This document shows positions 9,051-18,850 of a stretch of 20,754 nt of DNA, piece after piece. The stretch is from Glomus cerebriforme (lineage: Eukaryota > Glomeromycota > Glomeromycetes > Glomerales > Glomeraceae). The notes beneath the pieces were generated by a model, which was not told the DNA's origin, did not search any database, and saw only the letters and a list, made by a program, of their open reading frames with translations. The position numbers were made by a program, and so were the translations under genes. Numbering within the stretch: the stretch's first letter is position 1; each line of letters begins with the position of its first letter. The stretch lies in the NCBI GenBank assembly GCA_003550305.1, contig QKYT01000545.1, positions 1 to 20,754 of the forward strand, read 5' to 3'.

Positions 9051-9953
9051 AACCTTATGCGTTAAAATTTCAGTCATTACATATTTGATTTCATCTGCAG
9101 TTAGATTTAAGATGAAAATAGATCTAATCCTGGCTATTTTTTCTTTACCTATGGTATTAAAAAGCTTATAAACCTTTTCGGATCTCTCTGTCTTTTTCGC
9201 AAAGCTACATCAGAGCATTTTGTCTCTGGAATCGCCACCCTAACCTCCTTTTTAACTATCACTTCAGATCCATCCTTGCCAAACTCGGGTTTTAATTCCT
9301 TGTATCGTTTAAATACAGCTTCCCCAAAATTAAAATAACTGAAAATGAGACCTCGAGATGCTTCTTCGTTTTTAGTTTCAGCATGATCAATCCTCTCAGA
9401 GAGTTGTAAAAAGCTACTTGCGCTTTCATTTATTTCTTCCAAGATCCTACCACCATTGGGATTATCAGTTAATAATTCTTCGATAAGTTGTTTTAGCGTG
9501 CTTGATACTTTCTTCTTCCCACCAGTTTTTTTCGCTTTCTTGCTAGATGATTTTCCGGTAGATGCGGATGATTCCAGTACGTTTTTTCTGGTTTGTAGAT
9601 TCTTCCGTGAGCGCTTCATCATTGTTATCTACGTCCTTGGAGGCTGTCTGGTTTTGCAATCCCTTTAAAAGATCCCAAGAGAGAAAAGTTTCTATATCTC
9701 TATTACAACCATCATAAGGGCAACTAGACTCACCATCCACCAAATGCTCTTCGAGACACTTTTGGTGAAAAATATGTCCACAGGAAGCTAAGGTAAATTC
9801 TTTGATTACGGCGAGTTCAAGCGTATAAATATCATTCCCGCATATTGGGCATGGATCTACTTTTGGAATATTAATGTTCTCACTGGGGGAGGGGAGAGCG
9901 TTAGCTTTACTAACGATATTTATTGCAAGAGCTTCGATATGTGATTTATCCAT
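9048..9953 (-). pseudogene. RING finger plus LRKK helical-module gene, copy 3, two frameshifts
   Basis: ATG at 9953 (MDKSHIEALAINIV). Residues about 38-85 form a RING-H2-like finger: CPIC, then CGHIFHQKC, then CPYDGC in place of the usual CPxC. This suggests an E3 ubiquitin ligase. Sense changes frame at the A6 run (plus-strand T6 at 9582-9587), where one base is in excess. It then runs through a Lys/Ser-rich linker (SSSKKAKKTGGKKK) into the helical module (FGEAVFKRYKELKPEF). It changes again at the A5 run (9193-9197), one base short, inside LRKKTERSEKVY, and ends at TGA 9050-9048. The two shifts cancel. TATA and AATAAA signals frame the gene. Either it is a young pseudogene or the assembly has homopolymer errors; the protein sense on both sides is otherwise intact. 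Confidence 0.7.
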
Positions 9954-10654
9954 ATTGCCCACCTTCGATTGTTAATCGGCTAGAAGATAAGGCATTAGAA
10001 CAGTTGTGAGAAAAAAAGGGTCCCTTTTTATAGCACTTGTAAATATCGTAGGAGATAGAAAACATTCCCCGGATCTTCACTAGCAATTACGCACCGCATT
10101 TCGTCATTCATTAATCCCTGCAAATCGATATAAGTGACGAAGGATTAGCAGGTCCCTTTGGGACCGCATACACATTCCCAAATCCCATATGCGAAATAAG
10201 GATTGCCGGAAAAAATATCCATACCTGAATATTGTTTTATTAATATGATAATAGCGTGGCCGAAGACATGACGCAAAAATAAATGCAAATCAAGTCGAAA
10301 AAAAATAATGCGAATATATATATGCGATTCGCATGTCGCACAGCCCCTATTCTTCGGCAAGAATTTCTCCGATATCGTACTACTGCGCATTTATTTGTAT
10401 CGCATGAATGGTACAATACATAAAACCAAAGTATGTGCAAACTAATAAATGCTTTATTGATTTTTGCGTATGATTAATCCAATAGCATGTTTGTATTTTT
10501 TTACTTTTTATTTTCCCCACAACCATAATATACAGATTGTTAAAATATAAAAGGCTATTTACAACGTTTATACACGAAAAGAAAAGTGTGAGCTATATTT
10601 ACTTTTCAAAATATTAAAATAAAAGACAGACATTCATTGAGTGTTACGTCCGGT
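9954..10654. promoter_or_regulatory. Upstream region of copy 3
   Basis: No gene is supported. It holds the three blocks shared with the copy 1 upstream region (10051-10107, 10151-10175 and 10336-10370) and a perfect GGTCCCTTTGGGACC inverted repeat at 10151-10165. Beyond about 10400 the DNA is AT-rich and shows nothing. Confidence 0.5.
10023..10032 (-). promoter_or_regulatory. TATA box of copy 3
   Basis: TATAAAAAGG on the minus strand, 70 bases upstream of the ATG at 9953. Confidence 0.6.
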
Positions 10655-12399
10655 TTACTTTTTTGGGGTCTGCTTTGTATAATCATCTTCATCATCAGAC
10701 GATTCTTGTGAATTGTTAGCCTCATATCGGCTCTTTAAGTTACTCCAAACCTGATTTGCAGAGATAACCCTTTCTCTGAATCCCCACATCATCCGCAGAA
10801 CAAGGGCAAGTTCTGTAATATCATTGTGTGAAATTTTCATAGACCCAATTCTTTGAACTATGTAAAAAGGCTTGATATACTCCATCTCATACAGATTTTG
10901 CTTATATCCATAGCATTGTGAACCGTATACACATAAACCTTCTTTAGGTATTACATAACCTAATTCATACTTTTCTTTCTTGGAAGCATGAAGCATGTCC
11001 CTCATTTCTCGGAGTAGCTTATATAAATCTTCGGCTGTCTTCCTCCTATCTTGGTCATGTGGAGCAAAAGATATTTCTAAGACAAAGCATTCACGTCCAT
11101 CACTTGAAAGTCCCGTTCCATCCCCCTTATGAAACTTTTGGGAGAGTAAGAATGTCGTAATGCCGTAGAATCTAACACAATCTCTCCCCAAGTATATTCC
11201 ATATCTCCATCGCGTATTGCTTTTCCTGTTATGAAGCTCATTATTGTACTTCACATGGCCTCCGTGGTCGAAGGATGTGATAGGACATTCCTTTTACTTG
11301 TGAACTCATTAATAAAAATATGGATAACCAGTAATGCATACTGTTCAAACAGGGTAACGTCTCCTTTAACCATATTTACCCACACTTGCACAAACTTCTG
11401 CAACAAAGACTGCTTATCATTTTTCTTTTGTAAAATAGGATTAAGCCTCTCCAATAAACCTTCTTCTGCAAGATGTAGCCGATTGCCTCGGATTTGTTTC
11501 CAGACTGCTTTCGAACAAAGAGATTTGAGTACATTATTATGAAAGGTTTTCACAATGCAATCATGCTCCATACTCCATGAATGCAGGTCAATCTCATGCA
11601 AATACTCGTTCCATATATCAGTGAAGTTCTCGCCGGATTCAAGGATACATGGCAATGTTTGCCCTGAGGGCTCTATAATCACTAGATCGTTTGAAACTTG
11701 CGTAGATGATGATATTTGCCCGTCTTTATTAATTGAGGTGTTACTAAGCACATCGGAAATGATTTCAGAGCTAAAGAGATCCGAAGTATTGGAAAGGCCA
11801 CCTGATGTAGATGGACCAGAAAAAAATTCATCTATGGGGTCGCATAGGGCATTGTGATCAACTTTCTGAACTTTAGGACACGGTTCTTCAGACATCATGT
11901 AGGAAGCAAATACCCGATTACGCTTCCCAGATGTGGCGGTGGAACAAAGCTCTTCGGATGCTCCAGCAATTTGTTTTGCTAGTGCAGTTTGGGCTCAAAT
12001 ACGAGCCTGGAGGTGGAAAGTTTTTCGAGACTTCTGAGTGCGCTTTGGATCATTTTGCAATCATTGTCCGCCTGTTAGATCGAGATAAAATATGAGATTT
12101 TCATAAGGATGTTATCAAAACAATTCAATACTTACAATTTGGTGCGTTAATAATTCAGAAGTAAATTTTCGAACAGATGGAGGAACAGAAGCATCGCGTG
12201 TTAATTTTGAAATATTTACCAACCATGCATTTACTGCAGATCTAGGATTTGCGCCGTCTTCATTAGTATTGATTAAGAACGTAACAAATTTAAAGAAATT
12301 CCACTGCTCAGCGTTAGTTACTTTAAAGAAACTATGGTAACCAGATTGTCCGGGCACTTTATACGTTCCCTTTTTTTTCAAAATTGGAATTTCAGTCAT
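10655..12399 (-). pseudogene. Large-family fungal protein with possible PD-(D/E)XK-like core, broken
   Basis: Exon 1 (12399-12136; MTEIPILKKKGTYKV) joins exon 2 at 12071 across a 64-bp intron with GTAAGT donor and a CTAACAG 3' end, phase 0. Exon 2 gives a coiled segment (LRSLEKLS, then QTALAKQIAGASEEL), a Ser/Thr-rich part, and a helical region (VWKQIRG, EEGLLERLNPILQKK, FINEFTSKRNVLSHP). Then come TWGEI, GRDFQV and CFVLEISFAP followed by a Lys/Asp-rich helix, and an acidic tail. I recall this layout as a lineage-expanded Rhizophagus family. The D...ExS...K pattern resembles a PD-(D/E)XK nuclease core, which is inference only. Breaks: one G missing at 11991-11996, an in-frame TGA at 11253-11251, and one base missing near 11088-11098. 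Stop at 10657-10655. Confidence 0.65.
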
Positions 12400-12677
12400 G
12401 TTTGTTACTGGAGAGGCTAAATGAACAAACGCGTTGACTTATAACTGAAGTGTTTCACGAAATGCGTGATCTAAACCAATCAAATTGATAAACATCGTAA
12501 CACGAGAATTTTTTTCAATTTATAGTGCGCGTCCCTGCATTCCTGCTTGGTAACAATTCTCAGCTCCATCGAGTTGGGCCATTTCTAGCAGTTCTGCTAC
12601 GACCAGTGGCAACTCGGCTGAGAGGGAGCGATGTAATCCACCCAGAATTTTCGCATTCTGACAGGGTCTAGGCTAAT
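12400..12677. promoter_or_regulatory. Divergent intergenic region
   Basis: It separates the minus-strand gene at 12399 from the plus-strand effector-like gene at 12678. ACGCGT occurs at 12429-12434, 30 bases before the 12399 start. The part from 12535 to 12670 is richer in G and C than its surroundings and could be decayed coding sequence of the effector gene, but stops occur in all frames. Confidence 0.35.
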
Positions 12678-13466
12678 ATGATTACGACTTCTGTTGACAA
12701 TATCGACCTTAACATATTCAGATATATTGGCACACTCAGTGAAGGCGATAACTATAGTCATAACTTAGTGCATATTCATACTAATGAAGGGCAGATGAAT
12801 GTCATCATCAATGGGCACACCTTTGTCAAACCCCCCTATACATCTTGTGAACTAAAGTTTGCTTCAACAATTGTTGGTGACAAAGTTTTTGCGAGACTAA
12901 AACAATACTACAAAGAAGAAACATACAAATTTGTCTTTGCATCGGCTTCTGTGTCATTATTGGGTTCCATATGTGGATATATGTTTGAGATCATCGCATA
13001 TAATGAACTCAGTGTTGGCAAAACATTTTTGACGCGCTCACTAGAAAAACATAAAAAATCATCCCGCGGGAAAGAACTAAAACTTCCTCGGTTTACAACA
13101 AAAAATTGTTACATGGTAGATGACATTGAAGAAGGCAAATACTGTAAACCGGTAGCAAAGAATTTTGAAACCATTGATTCCATCTATATTGGAAAAAAAA
13201 TAGACTTCACATTTCAGATGACGGTGGGAAGAACACACGATATTAAACAATATGGATATGAATTACTACATGAAAAGCTAGGTGGTGAGTCAGCGAATCA
13301 TACTATCCGACACTATTTCGTTGTCCCAAAGGATACGTATCAAAATTTTCAAAAACAACCGTTTACAGTAAAGAAAGAAGAAAGAGGCCAGTCAAAAAAT
13401 GTAGTAAATGTCAAACCATGGATTACAAAAAGAATAAAGCAGCACGTATTACTTTTAGATGTATAA
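12678..13466 (+). CDS. Crinkler/RHS-type effector C-terminal domain protein
   Basis: 262 codons from ATG 12678. The pattern fits the C-terminal domain of Crinkler-RHS (CR) effectors known from oomycetes and expanded in Rhizophagus: FRYIG near 14-18, GYMFEIIAY at 100-108, FETIDSIYI at 163-171, DFTFQMTV at 176-183 with HDIK at 187-190, HYFVVPKDT at 212-220, and a KQHVLLLDV end. In that class the domain is a restriction-endonuclease fold, with the D...QxT...K residues at the expected active-site positions. The usual ubiquitin-like header and P-loop NTPase are missing, and a stop (TAG) lies just upstream in frame, so this is a lone domain or the last exon of a lost longer gene. An AATAAA follows 17 bases after the stop. 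It could act on nucleic acids in the nucleus of a host or competitor; this is inferred from the class. Confidence 0.7.
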   Translation: MITTSVDNIDLNIFRYIGTLSEGDNYSHNLVHIHTNEGQMNVIINGHTFVKPPYTSCELKFASTIVGDKVFARLKQYYKEETYKFVFASASVSLLGSICGYMFEIIAYNELSVGKTFLTRSLEKHKKSSRGKELKLPRFTTKNCYMVDDIEEGKYCKPVAKNFETIDSIYIGKKIDFTFQMTVGRTHDIKQYGYELLHEKLGGESANHTIRHYFVVPKDTYQNFQKQPFTVKKEERGQSKNVVNVKPWITKRIKQHVLLLDV

Positions 13467-13482
13467 GCACAGATTAAGAAAT

Positions 13483-13488
13483 AATAAA
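13483..13488 (+). terminator. Poly(A) signal of the CR-type gene
   Basis: AATAAA 17 bases past the stop codon at 13464-13466. Confidence 0.5.
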
Positions 13489-14644
13489 GTAATATATGTA
13501 TATTAATTGTATTATGAAAACAAATAATTAAGTATTGCAATATTGTATTTTATTTTGTATTGCAAGCTATTTTTATTTACTTAATTATATGTTACTTCTG
13601 CTCATGACTATTCTGTTTTTTTACGGATTATAAAATAACATAAAATTTCGGCATAAGGTTCCATTGACTTATTTTCCGACACTGCACATTTCATACAAGT
13701 ATAGTACTAACAATCATTTTTTGTTTTTCGATGATTGGGATAATGAAACTGGAATGGGATAAAGTATTACTGGTGTGGTCTGCGTTGAAACGCCATTTCA
13801 CTTTGTAAAACAAGTTTATGTATTACATCAATAAATCAGGAATACATTTTGTCACGGTTTTTTTTCTTGGCGAACTATTCAATACAGTTATATATATACA
13901 TATTGATAATAATTACATCCTAAATAAATTTGGCATTCATGCTGATAATAAACTATATAGTTATGCTTTATGGTTAGAAAATGTTAGCAGAAGGATTAGG
14001 TGCATCAGGCAGAAATGAGTGCTAAAAGGCAGAAGGGATTTTATCATCAGATCGTGAACAATGGCCAAGAGATGCATCTACTATGCATAAATAGGTAGAA
14101 TTGGATGAATGAGCCATATTCATTGAAATCCCATCACTATGATACCTAATAAATAACTTTTACTTTGATTTTTATGTGTTACGGTCAGTTGATACATTTG
14201 TGCGACCAATAACGCATACACATAAAAATTTTATTTGGTTTTATCTCCCATAAATAGACCATACAATCAAAATATTCTCTAAAATCGGGAATTCCCAAAT
14301 ACCTTTCTTGCACTCTTTATAATAACAATATTTCTCCTGCATATCGCACAATTCTACCGATATATCTTAATTGAATGGCTATCTCCATTGTCTCCATTAA
14401 AGCATTTGCTGATATGCAGATAAAATGCGGAAAGTAACTTATCAATGAAAAATCTCGGCGAACTTATGCTTCTGATATTACATAATGTTTCTTTGAGAAT
14501 TCTATCAAGAAATTGCTATTAGACGAAAAGAGTAGGGTAAATTATTGGATAATGATAAATACTGCGATGAGTTTAATTATATATATATAGGTTCATGTTT
14601 GAAATGATTTCAAGTAGAAATTTTATCACACAGTATTTATTGAA
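13489..14644. other. AT-rich spacer, nothing recognised
   Basis: A 66-codon frame at 13818-14018 has no family resemblance and is rejected. No repeat or RNA gene is evident. Confidence 0.45.
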
Positions 14645-15063
14645 ATGGTAAGAGTTATTATTACCATACGTACTCATTTAAATTGATTCTTTTTTTAATA
14701 ATTTTTTATTACTTTGAATTTATTTATTATGATAATAAGGAAACAGAAGTAATTGCATTGATAATACTCGCACTTGTCGTGTTTAGCTTTATCATAACAT
14801 TATTTGTGTTAGGATTAAAGAGAGTAAGAAAAATAAAGGGAAATATTCCCAAATATCTCATCCTATTTCTCTTAGCATTTATTTGTCCGCCGATATGTAT
14901 CTATATAATAAAAGACGATCTTAAACCAGATGGTTGGTTTAAAACAATAGTTACTGTATTAACTTGCAATTATTGTTGCGGTCTTTGTGATCCTAATACA
15001 ATTGCTAATTGTATACTTACGACATGCTATATTCCTGGTATTGTATTTATTTCAATTAATTAG
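14645..15063 (+). CDS. Pmp3-like small membrane protein
   Basis: The reading frame that ends at TAG 15061-15063 has no internal ATG near its start. A fitting model is a first exon ending right after ATG 14645-14647, since the next bases are a GTAAGA donor, with an intron to 14739 (AATAAG) and exon 2 at 14740-15063. This gives 108 residues starting METEVIALIILALVV. Three hydrophobic segments are seen, at about 3-24, 37-56 and 66-105. The middle and last ones match the Pmp3/YqaE pattern: FICPPICIYI, then W in DGWF, then NCILTTCYIPG. Pmp3 proteins are small plasma-membrane proteolipids that affect membrane potential and salt tolerance. Unlike standard members (about 55 residues) it has an extra N-terminal membrane segment and a Cys-rich insert (CNYCCGLC). 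Start exon is inferred. Confidence 0.6.
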
Positions 15064-17318
15064 TTTTTATTAAGGTAATAATATGTTTATTCATTATTAA
15101 CATTAATTTTTTTATAGGAGTTCTTCATGCTTTATACCAATTGTTTTCAGTGCTCGATAAACTTAAATACCCCGGCAACGAGAATGGAAATAAGACAACA
15201 CCTTAACTTCATTACTGTACCGATTAGATCATTACTTCTTATACCGAATTCATCGGGGTCTGGACACAAGCAGATAGGCTAATTGATTTTATATCACATT
15301 ATATTTCATCTTTATATCTTTATTACTGTATGAAAGAATTTTAAATATGCTTATGTCATTCCTTGTTCAATGGCAGAATTTTTTAATCTATGTTTGTCTG
15401 GAAATACACCATGAAGCGAGCGTGCATTTATTTTTTCTGCTTAATATAATCCGATTTAAAATTTGTTAAACATTTTATTATTCATAAATATAATATACAG
15501 TATATTCAATATCTCAAAAATTGGCGTTTATTATTATTATAGATATTCGTTTCTCAATTCTAGTTTGAATAAAAATAAAAATAAAAATAACTAATTACAG
15601 ATGATAATAATTTTACAAATTTACTATACAGACATTTTTTGTGCTCAGTTTATTTATAAATTTCTTATGCTATATATAAATTTGTTTTTTACATATATAA
15701 ATTGAAAAAAAAATTCATGCGAGACATAGAAAATAATATAAAGAGAGAGTTAATGCAAATGAAAAGTTAAATTGGGGATCTGAAGATGCAGGTGCAGGAG
15801 GTGGAAAAAAAGCTTTATCAGTTATTATTTTATTTATACACTTTATTTATTGTTAACATAGTACAATGAACGCTATCCATTATTCTATTTGATCTACTTG
15901 TGATTATTTTAATCTGATCCTTATCACTCCGCAATATGAATCCGAGTGGTAACACTAGTATTTTTTACATTATAATCATCAGAAAGATTTTCTTGAGCGC
16001 ATCACAAGAGTAACAAACACTTTAACAAATTTATTTCTTTTGAATAAAGATGATGTAAATGATGTAATACGTGTAATGATTGTTTATACAGTAGATATGA
16101 GTATTTATTATGATACTATTACTTTATTACTATCTATTACTATATTTCCACAAGAACAAGTGATAAATAATTAAATATATTTTTAAATTAATTAATGTCT
16201 TCGTTATACATATACGTAAACTGATGTCCATGATACATGACAATTCAATAATATTTATTTTTTTTATTGAAGTTAAAGTGATTGATTAGCTAATGAGATC
16301 ATTTTTGCTATTGAAACCATGTTAATTCCAGGCAAGGCCAGAGTTAAAAACATCCGCATCAAAACTCGAGTCAAGGAAACCCAACCTAAAGTCCGGAGAT
16401 ATCGGACCAGCGGTCGGGTTCAAAATTTTATTGTCCCAGATCTTATGAAAACAGCTGTAATACTGACCCGATTTAAAAGTTGAGTCAGGTCAAATTAACT
16501 CAGGTTTACTCATATTTTTCGAGCACTTAATTTTGATCTCCTTCTATTTCTTTATAATATTATTCGATGCACATCGTGAGATCTGATCTCTAATATTATG
16601 TATTTTTATGACAGAGCCAATATTATAATGCATATTTTCCCGCACAAGAATGTCAGTGAACAAAATTACGTTCAAATTATCATATACACATATAAATATG
16701 ACATCTTCGTTATAAAAAAGTTTTATTCATATCTTACAATAAACCATAGTAATTTGAGAATTATGAATTGCATGTCATACATTTCACGCATCATTGATTC
16801 ATTGGTAGTAGTAATTTTGTATGTTATACGCCAGAGTCATGAATTTTTTACGTATAATTGATGGTAATATTCCTTTTTTTTGGATGAAATTTATAAAATC
16901 AATATTTTAATTGCGCTACGTCATTTGACGCACAAAAATTTAATTATTATTATTATATAAATATTTATTTTCTACGCAGTAATTGCATCATAAAACAATT
17001 TATCACTTTAATTACAGGATAAATTGTCATAGATGCATACACATAATTTGAAAAATAATATTTTTATTTATTTATAACCGCTCTAAAACAACCAAATAAA
17101 CAATATTTCTTTGCTACTTTTCCTTTCCTTATATTCTTTTGAATAACACTTTTTCATATACAATCTAATATTATTTAAAGAACCAAAATTGGATTTCGGA
17201 CATTTTAAATAGAAGGAGAAAGAACTATGAAAGTTGCCAGTGTTAGTTACAAATTAATTACCTAAAAATAAAAAGAGAAACAAGAGAAACAGTTTCTTGG
17301 GTCCAAAATATTATTATT
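15064..17318. other. Long AT-rich intergenic region
   Basis: Over 2 kb without a supported gene. It holds an AAAAT short tandem repeat near 15570-15590, many A/T runs, and a patch at 16330-16510 of different composition (see findings). An 87-codon frame at 16598-16861 is low-complexity and not supported. Confidence 0.5.
16330..16510. repeat. Repeat-like patch richer in G and C
   Basis: This patch stands out from the AT-rich DNA on both sides. It contains CGGTCGGGTTCAAAAT and, 70 bases on, GACCCGATTTAAAAGTTGAG with GTCAGGTCA, which are partly inverted relatives of each other. It looks like a fragment of a dispersed element; no coding sense is seen. Confidence 0.35.
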
Positions 17319-18042
17319 TTGGTAAGTTGATCAATTAAGCTGGGATGTAAAAGGGAATTAATGCACCTAGAGTGCTGTGGTTATTCTCCTCTTCAAAAGT
17401 CTGGTTACCTTAATGAATATTAATTCAAGCTCTGTCACAGACTTCTGTACGTGAGGCCTAGATCCCTTTGGTGGATGTGGGTCCTGTGTCTTATTTTCAA
17501 TCAACAGTACCTCTGCATGAGCTTTGATCACTCACAATATTCATTTAATGTTGGTTATTGATAGGCACAGGGGCTTGAATTTGTCTTTCAATATAACTGG
17601 TATATTTGCATATTTATACTTTTAGGTTTCATATTGGCTTTGCATCCTACCTAAATGGTGATCAAAATTCAAATCTGAAGATATTCCAAAAATTGAAAGC
17701 TAAGTTGGTAAGTTGATCGACTAAGCTGGGATGTAAAAGAGAATTAATGCACCCAGAGTGCTGTGGTTATTCTCCTCTTCAAAAGTCTAGTTACCTTAAT
17801 GAATATTTAATTCAAGCTCTGTCGCAGACTTCTGTTGTGGGGCCTAGATCCCTTTGGTGGATGTGGATCCTGTATCTTATTTTCAATCAACAGTACCTCT
17901 GCACGAGCTTGATCACTCATGATATTCATTTAATGTTAGTTGTTGATAGGCACAGGGACTTGAATTTGTCTTTCAATATAACTTACTTAGAGCGCCAAAG
18001 CCTTTTAACATATATTAGTATATTTGCTTATTCTATGTTTGT
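17319..18042. repeat. Direct duplication of about 300 bp
   Basis: Copy A (17319-17622) and copy B (17705-18042) start with the same TTGGTAAGTTGATC and stay closely alike through GCTGTGGTTATTCTCCTC, CTTTGGTGGATGTGG and TTTGTCTTTCAATATAACT. Copy B then has about 35 extra bases (17984-18018) before both resume at TATATTTGC. No protein sense is shared in one frame across both, so they are non-coding or mobile-element DNA. Copy B overlaps the 3' end of the SAM-domain gene. Confidence 0.8.
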
Positions 18043-18850
18043 AAGTAGTTTCCCTTCTGTAATGCAAATAAGTTCCTCAAAAGCCTTGATTGTATAGTCA
18101 ACTTGACCAGTACTTTCTTCACCAACAACTTCAAGCTGAGAAGCTAAGGTAAGCTCTTTATCAGTTATTTTTTTGATTATATAGAGCGAAACATGGAGAA
18201 TGGCCGAAATATATTCACAGTGTATGGCTTCATTGCTATCGGCAAGTAAAGTTCCCATATTTTCCAACCTGTGCTTTATTTTCTTTATACATTGTTGCAA
18301 CTCTTCATCTTCATCTTCAAGTTTGTAGGTCACCTATAATGAAAAAGAAGTTAATGGCTGTGTATGGAATTATCTGTTCTTCAACACAGACTTGAATATT
18401 TGAGATATATGAATTTTATCAAGACTTCTCCAAGTGAGCTTAGCTTACTAGGGGACTTACCGATAGAAATTGTCTGATCATGCCTATACCATTTCCATCT
18501 ATATTATACTTTTTCAACACTTCCTTCAAACTGCGGTATGATGAGAACGTTTTTAATTTTTTCTCTTTACAATCCTTGGCGAACTTCACAAGGGTCATAG
18601 CAGATCCTCCTTTCATGTCATATTCTTGAAAATCTTGCTTAGTCATGTCAAGAAAATTTGAACCATTAATCTCTTCCTCTTCTAAAATTTTGAGAGCTGT
18701 CTCACTAAGCCCCAAGTCTTGACCCTTCAAAAACTTGATAAGCTTAGACATATCATACTTTTTAATTTTGTTTGCCAATAAGACTGTCTCATTTCTAGTT
18801 ACAGTAGTAGAGGTGGAAGCTGAAGTATAAGGTATACTAGTTTCAGACAT
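18028..18850 (-). CDS. SAM-domain protein with truncated PD-(D/E)XK-like C-terminus
   Basis: ATG at 18850. Exon 1 18850-18461, intron 18460-18334 (GTAAGT donor, CATTATAG acceptor), exon 2 18333-18028, phase 0, 231 residues. After a Ser/Thr-rich start (MSETSIPYTSASTS), residues 33-100 are a SAM domain (LIKFLKGQDLGLSETA, then INGSNFLDMTKQDF), a protein-interaction fold. Exon 2 is helical, then QVDY (D209) and ICITEGK (E223, K225). D...ExK is the signature of PD-(D/E)XK nuclease-like folds, and I recall this arrangement in many Rhizophagus SAM proteins. Those continue for over 100 residues past EGK; here the sense changes after K225 and stops six residues later, within the 17705-18042 repeat copy. 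The distal helix of the fold is thus missing and activity is doubtful. Confidence 0.75.

Noticed and set aside
9600..9650. A 45-bp intron (GTAGAT...AACCAG) in place of the first frameshift in copy 3
   Set aside because: Its length is a multiple of three, so it would not change the frame, and the donor is poor.
13818..14018. Plus-strand open frame of 66 codons
   Set aside because: Low-complexity AT-rich translation, no splice or promoter support.
16598..16861. Plus-strand open frame of 87 codons
   Set aside because: Rich in I, Y, N and F as expected from random AT-rich DNA; no recognised motif.
17747..18097. Plus-strand open frame of 116 codons
   Set aside because: It lies in repeat copy B and is not kept in copy A, where small indels change the frame; its end overlaps the SAM gene on the other strand.
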